From: Bacteroidota bacterium
GTDB lineage: Bacteria; Bacteroidota; Bacteroidia; Chitinophagales; Chitinophagaceae
Length of the DNA: 64,000 nt
Assembly (NCBI GenBank): GCA_947452555.1
Contig: CANGDH010000001.1
Span: forward strand, 620,001-684,000
Reading direction: 5' to 3'
Shown here: piece by piece, positions 31,100-39,672 of the stretch
How positions within the stretch are numbered: the stretch's first letter is position 1
Layout: each line of letters opens with the position of its first letter
Made by a program: the position numbers and the translations under genes
Notes under the pieces: model-generated
What the model was told of the DNA's origin: nothing
What the model saw: the letters and a program-made list of their open reading frames with translations, nothing else
Database searches by the model: none

Positions 31100-31675
31100 A
31101 TGAGTATGAATAAAATTGTAGTATCAATAACAGGTGCCAGTGGCTCTATTTATGCTAAATGTTTACTAGATAGCTTTTTGAAACTGTCGGATCAAATTGA
31201 TAGTGTTGGTATTATCATGAGCGACAATGCAAAAATTGTCTGGCAAACAGAATTGGACAATAAAGACTATACAAACTACCCTTTTGATTTTTACAGCAAG
31301 CATGATTTTAATGCACCTTTTGCATCAGGATCTGCTCAGTATAATACTATGATTATTATTCCGTGTAGTATGGGATCAATGGGACGTATTGCTACTGGCA
31401 TTAGTGATGATTTATCAACTAGAGCTGCTGATGTTATATTAAAAGAAAGACGAAAATTAATTTTAGTTGCAAGAGAAACACCCTATAATTTAATTCATAT
31501 TAAAAATATGGAGACCATCACATTAGCAGGTGGTATTATATGCCCTGCAACACCAAGTTTTTATAGTAAGCCAAAGACAATTGAAGAAGTTGCATATACT
31601 GTTGTGAATAGAATTTTGGACCTTGCAGGATTAGATACCAAGAAGAACCCAAGTTTTAGATGGGGTGAGCAATAA
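31100..31675 (+). CDS. ubiX: UbiX family flavin prenyltransferase
   Basis: 191 aa; ITGASGSIYAKCLLD, IIPCSMGSMGRIATGISDDLSTRAADVILKERRKLILVARETP. Confidence 0.93.
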   Translation: MSMNKIVVSITGASGSIYAKCLLDSFLKLSDQIDSVGIIMSDNAKIVWQTELDNKDYTNYPFDFYSKHDFNAPFASGSAQYNTMIIIPCSMGSMGRIATGISDDLSTRAADVILKERRKLILVARETPYNLIHIKNMETITLAGGIICPATPSFYSKPKTIEEVAYTVVNRILDLAGLDTKKNPSFRWGEQ

Positions 31676-31716
31676 TTTTAACTTATTTGTTGGAATAAAT
31701 CAAAGCACTAAAAACT

Positions 31717-31756
31717 AAAAGGCCTCGAATCTAATAATGATCGAGGCCTTTTTATT
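31717..31756. terminator. Bidirectional terminator between ubiX and clpC
   Basis: AAAAGGCCTCGAatctaataatgaTCGAGGCCTTTTT. Confidence 0.88.
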
Positions 31757-34377
31757 TAATTGTCTTTTGGCTCTTTCGGCTCTTTTGGTTCCTTAGGAAC
31801 TTTAACAGTCTTTTCTTTTTCTTTTTTCTGTAAAGTGAAAACTAATAAGTTTTTTTCTTTATCAAGATCGCCTATTAATGTATCGCCTTGTTTCACCGTG
31901 CTATTTAAAATTTCTTCCGCTAAAGGATCTTCAATATACTTTTGGATGGCTCTATGTAATGGTCTAGCTCCAAACTGAGAATCATACCCTTTGTCCGCAA
32001 TAAATTCTTTAGCTTCTGTAGTTAACACTAAGTTTAAACCTAGATTAACTAAACGTGCTAAAACATTTTTCATAATAATATCAATGATTAAATAAATATT
32101 ATCTTTTGTCAATGAATTAAACACTACCACATCATCTATTCTATTTAGAAACTCTGGAGAGAAGGTTCTCTTCAAAGCTTTCTCAATGACAGACCTGTTA
32201 TTCTCTTCTGTTTGTTCAACTCTTGTAGCTGTTGCAAATCCAACACCATCTCCAAATTCTTTTAATTGACGTGCGCCAATGTTAGAAGTCATAATGATTA
32301 ATGTGTTTTTGAAATCTACCTTACGTCCTAACCCATCTGTCAAAATCCCGTCATCAAGAACTTGTAATAGAATATTATAAATATCTGGATGCGCTTTTTC
32401 TATCTCGTCTAATAGTATTACACAGTATGGTTTACGACGAACTTTCTCAGTTAATTGGCCGCCTTCTTCATAACCCACATAACCTGGAGGCGCTCCAATT
32501 AATCGACTCACTGCAAATTTTTCCATATACTCACTCATATCAATACGAATCAAAGATTCTTCTGAGTCAAACATATTTCTTGCTAATGCACGAGCCAGTT
32601 CTGTTTTACCAACACCGGTTGGACCTAAAAATATAAATGTACCTATAGGTTTTTTGGGATCTTTCAATCCAACTCTATTACGTTGAATTGCTTTTACCAC
32701 TTTACCAATAGCATCTTCTTGACCTATTACTTGACCACGCATTTCTTCCGCCATTTTACGAAGCTTAGTTGTTTCCGCTTCTACCATGCGTTTTACAGGA
32801 ATACCTGTCATCATGCTAATAACTTCCGCAATATTTTCTTCGTTAATTGGGAAACGTGCATTTTTACTTTCTTCCTCCCAATTCGTTTTTGCTTTTTCTA
32901 AAGCTTCTCCTAATTTCTTCTCTGTATCTCTTAAACTAGCCGCTTCTTCAAAGCGTTGACTTTTAACCACTCTATTTTTCTCGGTCTTAACGTCTTCAAT
33001 TTGTTTTTCTAATTCAACAATATCTTGAGGAACATTAATATTTTTTAAATGCACTCTAGCACCTACTTCGTCCATTACGTCAATTGCTTTGTCTGGCAAT
33101 AAACGATCTGTCATATATCGATCACTTAATTTAACACAAGCTTCAATTGCTTCTTGATCATATACTACACTATGGTAATCTTCATACTTAGACTTGATAT
33201 TGTTTAATATCGTAATGGTATCGTTTACACTAGGTGGTTCAATAATTACTTTTTGGAAACGACGATCTAATGCACCATCTTTTTCAATATGCATTCTATA
33301 CTCATCTAATGTAGATGCGCCAATACATTGCAATTCTCCTCTTGCTAATGCAGGCTTCACAATATTAGAAGCATCTAATGAACCACTTGCACCACCGGCT
33401 CCAACAATTGTATGTATCTCATCTATGAACAAAATAACATCTCTGCTTTTTTCCAATTCGTTCATGATCGCTTTCATCCTTTCCTCAAACTGACCTCTAT
33501 ATTTAGTACCAGCGACCAATGCAGCTAAGTCTAAGGAAATAACTCTCTTATCGAATAGAACACGACTTACTTTTCTTTGTACAATTCTTAATGCTAAGCC
33601 TTCAACTATGGCAGTTTTACCCACACCTGGTTCCCCAATTAAAATTGGATTATTCTTTTTACGGCGACTTAAAATTTGGCTTACTCGCTCAATTTCTGCA
33701 TCACGACCAACTATAGGATCTAATGCATCTTGTTCAGCCAATTTAGTAATGTCTCTTCCAAAATTATCTAAAACCGGTGTCTTAGACTTATTTGGACTAC
33801 CCGGTTTAGCTTTTGCAGCTCCTGTGCCAAATGGCCCACCTCTTTTCTCTTCCTCAAATTCGTCATCTCCTTCTTCTGAGAATTCTGAACTTGGCGTTTC
33901 ACTTGACCTTCTACTTTCGCTAGAAGGACTTGATGGAGAAGACCCCACCATACCTAATTCGTTTCTAAATAAATCGTAGTCAACGTCAAATTGATTCAAA
34001 ATTTGAGTCGCTATATTTTCTTTATTCTTTAAGATACTTAATAATAAATGCTCCGTTTCAACCATTGGACTTTTCAAAGCTTTTGCTTCTAAAACAGTAA
34101 CACGAATCACTTTCTCTGCTTGCTTAGTTAATGGCAAACTATTTATATTAGCCACATTCTTGCCAGACTTGTCTTTCACCGCAAGTTCAATCTCTTTGCG
34201 TAATTCTCCCATGTTCACATTCAATTGCTTTAAAACACGAATTGCCGTATTTTCCTGGTCTCTTATCAAGCCCAGCATTAAATGCTCTGCACCAATAAAA
34301 TCATTTCCTAATCTTAAAGCCTCTTCGCGACTATAAGAAATGATTTCCTTAACTTGTGTTGAAAAATTATTATCCAT
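31756..34377 (-). CDS. clpC: ATP-dependent Clp protease ATP-binding subunit ClpC
   Basis: 873 aa; Clp_N repeats, two AAA+ modules ([30 protein letters not shown]), UVR-like central region. Confidence 0.95.
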   Translation of the reverse strand: MDNNFSTQVKEIISYSREEALRLGNDFIGAEHLMLGLIRDQENTAIRVLKQLNVNMGELRKEIELAVKDKSGKNVANINSLPLTKQAEKVIRVTVLEAKALKSPMVETEHLLLSILKNKENIATQILNQFDVDYDLFRNELGMVGSSPSSPSSESRRSSETPSSEFSEEGDDEFEEEKRGGPFGTGAAKAKPGSPNKSKTPVLDNFGRDITKLAEQDALDPIVGRDAEIERVSQILSRRKKNNPILIGEPGVGKTAIVEGLALRIVQRKVSRVLFDKRVISLDLAALVAGTKYRGQFEERMKAIMNELEKSRDVILFIDEIHTIVGAGGASGSLDASNIVKPALARGELQCIGASTLDEYRMHIEKDGALDRRFQKVIIEPPSVNDTITILNNIKSKYEDYHSVVYDQEAIEACVKLSDRYMTDRLLPDKAIDVMDEVGARVHLKNINVPQDIVELEKQIEDVKTEKNRVVKSQRFEEAASLRDTEKKLGEALEKAKTNWEEESKNARFPINEENIAEVISMMTGIPVKRMVEAETTKLRKMAEEMRGQVIGQEDAIGKVVKAIQRNRVGLKDPKKPIGTFIFLGPTGVGKTELARALARNMFDSEESLIRIDMSEYMEKFAVSRLIGAPPGYVGYEEGGQLTEKVRRKPYCVILLDEIEKAHPDIYNILLQVLDDGILTDGLGRKVDFKNTLIIMTSNIGARQLKEFGDGVGFATATRVEQTEENNRSVIEKALKRTFSPEFLNRIDDVVVFNSLTKDNIYLIIDIIMKNVLARLVNLGLNLVLTTEAKEFIADKGYDSQFGARPLHRAIQKYIEDPLAEEILNSTVKQGDTLIGDLDKEKNLLVFTLQKKEKEKTVKVPKEPKEPKEPKDN

Positions 34378-34469
34378 AAAATAGTTTCTACTTATTATAT
34401 TGTAAACGAATATTTTTGCCCCAAAGTATGTCTAAGCCCCTAGTTGTTAACCTTTATTATTAGTCAATC

Positions 34470-34868
34470 ATGCAATACAAAACAGAACCCAAGGAAAAAT
34501 TTACAGTTATAAAACTAACCGACACTAGTCTTAGTTCAAATCTCGTGCCAGAATTGACAGATTTGACAAATACAATATTAGAAAAAGCTCCTAAAAACCT
34601 TGTATTGAATCTAAGCGAAGTTACTAACTGGGACCTTGCCATTATGGAACAATTAGCCAATGCTCAGCAGAAATACTATGACAATAATGCCAGTTTTGTC
34701 ATATGCTGTCTGTCAAACAGCCTACAAGACAGTCTAGATCAAACAGATTTTGCAGAAATAATGAATACCACTCCAACTGAGTCAGAAGCTTGGGATATAG
34801 TTCAAATGGAAGAAATTGAGCGAGAACTACTAGATAGTGACGATATGGAGTTTAATACCCAAGAATAG
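34470..34868 (+). CDS. STAS-domain protein (anti-sigma factor antagonist-like)
   Basis: 132 aa; KFTVIKLTDTSLSSNLVPELTDLTNTILEKAPKNLVLNLSEVTNWD fits the STAS fold pattern. Confidence 0.7.
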   Translation: MQYKTEPKEKFTVIKLTDTSLSSNLVPELTDLTNTILEKAPKNLVLNLSEVTNWDLAIMEQLANAQQKYYDNNASFVICCLSNSLQDSLDQTDFAEIMNTTPTESEAWDIVQMEEIERELLDSDDMEFNTQE

Positions 34869-34920
34869 CTACTTATAAGTTTCAGAATAGCTTAAGATTA
34901 GTTATTTTCGCCTTCATTTC

Positions 34921-36849
34921 ATGATTACTTCTCAAACCATACAGCAAATTACTAGCCGCATTGACATTATCGATGTGGTAGGGGAATTTGTGAAATTGAA
35001 AAAACGTGGAACCAATTTTTTAGGAAATTGTCCCTTTCACAATGAAAAAAGTCCTTCTTTCACTGTATCTCCTGCTAAAGAAATCTATAAATGTTTCGGT
35101 TGCGGGAAGAGTGGTAATACCATCACATTTTTGATGGAGCATGAAAAATATAGCTATGTAGAAGCACTAAGATGGCTTGCAGCTAGATACAATATAGAAA
35201 TTGAAGAGACTGAGTCTAGCCCGGCACAAAAAATTGCACAACAAACTGCAGACAGTTTATATGCCATTAACCATTTTGCAATGGAATGGTTTACTAAACA
35301 ATACTGGGATACGGAAGCTGGTGCTTCCATTGCACAATCCTATATGCAACATCGCGGTTTTTTACGTCCGATTGTAGAAAAATTTAAAATTGGATACAGT
35401 CCTTCTGATAGAGATTTATTAGCCAAAGCTTTAATTAAGAATCAGTTCAATCCTGAACTATTTGCAAAAACAGGATTGGTGGTGGAGCGAAATGGCGAAT
35501 GGCAGGACAACTATCGTGATCGTATCGTATTCCCTATTCATAATACTACTGGGAAAATTATAGGATTTGGTGCTAGACAAATTGCCAAAAACGATAAGTC
35601 CCCTAAGTATATAAATACGCCAGAAAATGATATCTACATAAAAAGTAGAATTTTATATGGCTCTTATTTTGCGAGAACTGCGATTGACAAAGCCAATGAA
35701 TGTTTATTGGTAGAAGGTTATACCGACGTAGTAAGTTTACACCAAGCAGGTATTGAAAACGTAGTAGCAAGTGGTGGAACTTCTTTAACCATCGATCAAC
35801 TTAGATTGATTAAGAAATATACTCAAAACCTTACCATTATTTATGATGGAGATGCTGCCGGAGTGAAAGCTGCATTAAGAGGTTTGGATATGGCTTTGGA
35901 AGAAGGATTAAATGTTCAGTTAGTTTTAATCCCCGACAAAGAAGATCCAGATAGTTATGTAAACAAAGTTGGACCTGACGCTTTTAGTACTTTCGTTCAA
36001 ACTGCAAAAAAGGATTTTATACTATTCCAATTAGAAGTTCAGCTGAAAGAAGTGGACGGAGATTTGAATAAGAAGAATATTCTTGTAAATCAAATTGCAG
36101 AGACTTTAAGTAAGATTAATAAGCCAGAAGATTTCACAAAACTTCAAGAATATATTTTAAAATGTTCGTCCCTTTTACATATTGATGAAACTGGATTGAC
36201 TCAGTTAGTCAATAAGTTTAAACGTGATAAAATTGTCAAGGAAGAAAAGAAAATGGCATATGACGAAGCAGCTATTTTAATGCCAAGTTTTACACCTGAG
36301 CAACAAGAAGTTGATAATATAGACATTTTCACAGACAAAGATTTAAAGTTCGAGAAGCAATTAATGAAAATGTTAATAGAACACGGTATTGAGAAATGGA
36401 ACGACCAAAAGACAACAGCAGCATGGATCTGGGAGGAAATAGGTTCTTTCCCACTAGAGAATACAGAGATGATTGTATTAATGGAAGCCTATAAGCAATG
36501 GTATAATGAAGGGAAAATGCCTAATGGTAAAACAATGCAATACCATGATGATGAGCGAGTACGTAACTGGGTAGTTACTCTATTTGAACCAGAGCATGAG
36601 ATTAGTTTAAGATGGAATGAAAAATTAAATATTTCTAAAAAAATTGAAGTCAAGACTTTTCATGGTGATGTTGAGATGAGTCTTCTATATTACAAATTAC
36701 GTAAGATTAAAAAGATGATTGCTTTAAATCAAGCAGACATGGAACACGCTAAGTCGGATGATCAAATTTTACTATTACAAATACATAAACACCTAAAAGA
36801 TGTGGAACGAGAGCTTACCCAAATTATAGGTACGGTTATTATAAAATAA
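34921..36849 (+). CDS. dnaG: DNA primase
   Basis: 642 aa; zinc-finger CPFHNEKSPSFTVSPAKEIYKCFGCGKSGN; TOPRIM LLVEGYTDVVSLHQ, IIYDGDAAG. Confidence 0.96.
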   Translation: MITSQTIQQITSRIDIIDVVGEFVKLKKRGTNFLGNCPFHNEKSPSFTVSPAKEIYKCFGCGKSGNTITFLMEHEKYSYVEALRWLAARYNIEIEETESSPAQKIAQQTADSLYAINHFAMEWFTKQYWDTEAGASIAQSYMQHRGFLRPIVEKFKIGYSPSDRDLLAKALIKNQFNPELFAKTGLVVERNGEWQDNYRDRIVFPIHNTTGKIIGFGARQIAKNDKSPKYINTPENDIYIKSRILYGSYFARTAIDKANECLLVEGYTDVVSLHQAGIENVVASGGTSLTIDQLRLIKKYTQNLTIIYDGDAAGVKAALRGLDMALEEGLNVQLVLIPDKEDPDSYVNKVGPDAFSTFVQTAKKDFILFQLEVQLKEVDGDLNKKNILVNQIAETLSKINKPEDFTKLQEYILKCSSLLHIDETGLTQLVNKFKRDKIVKEEKKMAYDEAAILMPSFTPEQQEVDNIDIFTDKDLKFEKQLMKMLIEHGIEKWNDQKTTAAWIWEEIGSFPLENTEMIVLMEAYKQWYNEGKMPNGKTMQYHDDERVRNWVVTLFEPEHEISLRWNEKLNISKKIEVKTFHGDVEMSLLYYKLRKIKKMIALNQADMEHAKSDDQILLLQIHKHLKDVERELTQIIGTVIIK

Positions 36850-36881
36850 AAAAGAGTCCCGTTTTGGAGACTCTTTTTTTT
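36847..36881. terminator. Terminator after dnaG
   Basis: AAAAAGAGTC ccgttttgga GACTCTTTTT. Confidence 0.8.
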
Positions 36882-36929
36882 ATAATATAATAGACAGCTA
36901 AACAGTTGTATGTTTTTTGTACTAAGAAA

Positions 36930-37604
36930 TTATTTCTCAGATGGGTTATTCTTACCAGCCATTAATTTCTCCATGGTAGCTTCTAATCTTTTAAGTTTTG
37001 TTTCCTCTTTTTTAGCGCCTTGAATCCAACTTAAATATTCTTTTTGATTTATGATAGTCAAAGAAGTGAAAAATTCTCTTGCTTCTTCGTTATGTGAGAA
37101 TAATTTGTCTAATTCAATAGGAAGTGCGATTAAACGCTTTTCAAAATCGTCCACTTTAATATTGGAAACTTTGAACTCTGCAAATGATCTGTCCTTATTT
37201 GGGATCTGGTCAAATTTCTTAAAACGCATTGCTGTCCAAACATGATCTAAAGTGACTTGTCGAATTGCTTCGTACTCATTATCAGAAAGAACTTCCCAGC
37301 TTGCGTCTCGATTTAAATCAGAAACAATCTTTGAAGTAGTCTTAGGGTAAGCTATCCATAATTTGCATTCTGGATGTAATGCTGAAAAAACCTCTTTTAG
37401 GATATTATTCAATTGAAACTGATTAATTGCGAAAATAAGCGCAAAATCAACTTTTCTTGCTTTTAACAAAGGAGTTAGATTCTTATTGTAAGACAATTTT
37501 GCAAATTGCTTCTCCACCGAAGAGGGTAAACCCTGAATTAGTAAGTTTTTCTCATCCTTCAACTGCAACTTCTCTAAAATATTCAAATTACTAGACATAC
37601 ACAA
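36930..37604 (-). CDS. YdeI/OmpD-associated family protein with DUF3052-like N-terminal region
   Basis: 224 aa; C-terminus LIALPIELDKLFSHNEEAREFFTSLTIINQKEYLSWIQGAKKEETKLKRLEATMEKLMAGK. Confidence 0.65.
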   Translation of the reverse strand: MCMSSNLNILEKLQLKDEKNLLIQGLPSSVEKQFAKLSYNKNLTPLLKARKVDFALIFAINQFQLNNILKEVFSALHPECKLWIAYPKTTSKIVSDLNRDASWEVLSDNEYEAIRQVTLDHVWTAMRFKKFDQIPNKDRSFAEFKVSNIKVDDFEKRLIALPIELDKLFSHNEEAREFFTSLTIINQKEYLSWIQGAKKEETKLKRLEATMEKLMAGKNNPSEK

Positions 37605-37706
37605 TAGGATTTAAAGGAGGGCGAAGTTACGAAAATTGTATCATTTTAAATACAGTATCTAGCATTATTGTAAAACAAAACTTGCAATGTATTGATTATC
37701 AATAAA

Positions 37707-38348
37707 TTACTTTTTATCTAAACGGTCTCTACCCTTAAAAATGGGTACTTTGTTTTCAGTCCCCTTTAAAAGGCGTCCTATATTATTTTTGTGGGTCATA
37801 ATAACCATCATTGCAACAACTATAGCAAATATTCTATAAGAAGTCTCTTTCTCGTGGTATATAAACAGTATTAGTATCATAAAAGCAACACCTGCTATCA
37901 TAGAACTTAAAGAAACAAATCGTGTGAGGAATAAAGTAATAAGAAATACTAAAATACAAGAAAATGCCACAGCTGGTTGAATTGCCAATGCCATTCCTAA
38001 AAGTGTTGCAACACCCTTCCCTCCTTTGAAATTAGCCCAAATGGGGAAAATATGCCCCAATACAGCAAACAAACCCAATGCAATCATGAAGTTGGTCCTA
38101 GCTAATTCGTCATGAAAATAATAAGGAAGCATTACCCACAATGACGTTGCAATTACCCCTTTTGCAACATCTACTATCATTACAATGGTCCCCCATTTAG
38201 AGCCTAAGACACGATAGGTGTTAGTGGCACCTGCATTTCCACTTCCGTAATTTCTGATGTCAATATCAAAAACTGACTTACTTATCCAAACAGAAGTGGG
38301 AATAGATCCTAGTAAATAAGCAAGAATGACAAGAACAATTTCAATCAT
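37707..38348 (-). CDS. plsY: Acyl-phosphate:glycerol-3-phosphate acyltransferase
   Basis: AYLLGSIPTSVWISK, RNYGSGNAGATNTYRVLG, GHIFPIWANFKGGKGVAT; start at internal MIEIVLV preferred. Confidence 0.93.
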   Translation of the reverse strand: MIEIVLVILAYLLGSIPTSVWISKSVFDIDIRNYGSGNAGATNTYRVLGSKWGTIVMIVDVAKGVIATSLWVMLPYYFHDELARTNFMIALGLFAVLGHIFPIWANFKGGKGVATLLGMALAIQPAVAFSCILVFLITLFLTRFVSLSSMIAGVAFMILILFIYHEKETSYRIFAIVVAMMVIMTHKNNIGRLLKGTENKVPIFKGRDRLDKK

Positions 38349-38420
38349 ATTAATAATCTTGGGGATTGCAAACATACGACAAAATGGTAAAAAATGGAAC
38401 AGCTGAACTACTCAGCCGCC

Positions 38421-39317
38421 TTAGTGTCTTTTAATAAACTGAAGGCTGATCCAACCATTTAATGGTTTTGCCTTTTCAAAAACAAAGCCATTATCTCCAG
38501 CCAAATTAATCATATCTTCTTGATCATCAATAAGTAAACCACTTAGAACTAAAGTACCTCCAGTACCAGTTACTGTTGTTAATTCAATCATATTAGCTTC
38601 AATAATATGTCTATTTACATTGGCTATAACTATCTCAAATTGCTCTGGTTGGATAGCAGTTTCTACTTTTTGGATAACAATTACCTTACTGTCATTGTTA
38701 AAGATATTCTCTTTTGAGTTCTCTATACACCAGTCATCATTATCCACTGCTAGCACTTTTGTAGCCCCTAACTTTTCAGCAAGTATGGCTAAAATTCCTG
38801 TGCCAGTTCCAAAATCATATACTGTTTTACCTTCAAAGTTGACTCCCTCCATTAGCTGCATCACCGTAAATGTGGTTGCATGGTGTCCGGTTCCAAAACT
38901 CATTTTAGGGGTAATATTAATTTCATATTGGACCGCAGGTTCAAAATGTGGGTGAAAATTTGCCCGAATTCCCACGAAATCATCTACCCTAACTGGTTCA
39001 AAATTTGATTCCCATATGGCATTCCAATTTTCTTCCTTAATAATTGATTTAGAGTAAGTTAAATTAGTATTATTAAATATATTATTTAATTCATTTTCAG
39101 TATTATTTTCAAGATACTCGGTATTTAAAATAAAGGTTTTACAATGACCTCCGCCCTTGCCAAGTTCATTAGTCAGTTCCACTCCATCATTAATGCCAGG
39201 TCCAGCTTCTTCCTCATTAAAGCCGTCAAAGCCTAGGTTGGACAACTGAGCCACCAGAATTTCAAACTGGTCTTGGGTATTAAAATCGAAAGCTATTTGA
39301 ATGTATTCTTTAGACAT
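38421..39317 (-). CDS. prmA: Ribosomal protein L11 methyltransferase
   Basis: 298 aa; ITPKMSFGTGHHATTFTVMQLM, VYDFGTGTGILAILAEKLGA, IVIANVNRHII. Confidence 0.93.
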   Translation of the reverse strand: MSKEYIQIAFDFNTQDQFEILVAQLSNLGFDGFNEEEAGPGINDGVELTNELGKGGGHCKTFILNTEYLENNTENELNNIFNNTNLTYSKSIIKEENWNAIWESNFEPVRVDDFVGIRANFHPHFEPAVQYEINITPKMSFGTGHHATTFTVMQLMEGVNFEGKTVYDFGTGTGILAILAEKLGATKVLAVDNDDWCIENSKENIFNNDSKVIVIQKVETAIQPEQFEIVIANVNRHIIEANMIELTTVTGTGGTLVLSGLLIDDQEDMINLAGDNGFVFEKAKPLNGWISLQFIKRH

Positions 39318-39485
39318 AGGGGTGTTTTATGGTGGCAAAGATAGTATGAATCTTTCAATGGCCTCCTTGCCTGCTTGCTTGCTCAATCATTTGGTAAAAG
39401 ATAGCAATGAATCATCTTTATGCTGAACTTAGAGTCTAAAGTTTCTCTTTAATATTTTTACAAATCGAAGATTTGTTAGGTTAAG

Positions 39486-39566
39486 AAATTTATAAATTCG
39501 AACGTTTAAAAAGGCTGCATGTCTGAGCGAAGCGAGTTCAGACTTTTAGTTCGAGTTTATGAATTT
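39486..39566 (+). repeat. Large nested inverted-repeat / hairpin element (possible structured RNA or mobile-element relic)
   Basis: Arms 39486-39503 AAATTTATAAATTCGAAC and 39549-39566 GTTCGAGTTTATGAATTT (18 bp, two T:G wobbles), inner hairpin 39521-39543 GTCTGAGCGAAGCGAGTTCAGAC. Confidence 0.6.
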
Positions 39567-39620
39567 TAGCTGCCATGACGGGCGTGAAGCATTAATGACG
39601 AAAAGGAGACGTTATGGAAA

Positions 39621-39651
39621 TAAAAATGCCCCAGCGTTAACTGAGGCATTT
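39621..39651 (-). terminator. Terminator after pnp
   Basis: AAATGCCcCAGcgttaaCTGaGGCATTT; U-rich tail on the minus strand. Confidence 0.8.
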
Positions 39652-39672
39652 GATATAAAGCGCTAAATAAGA

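Noticed and set aside
33608-33979. 123-aa + strand ORF opposite clpC
   Set aside because: Antisense shadow of a well-supported ClpC reading frame; no recognisable domain or start context.
39521-39566. Mini-ORF ATGTCTGAGCGAAGCGAGTTCAGACTTTTAGTTCGAGTTTATGAATTTTAG (MSERSEFRLLVRVYEF*)
   Set aside because: Readable, but its coding capacity is better explained as a by-product of the inverted-repeat element; no evidence it is translated.
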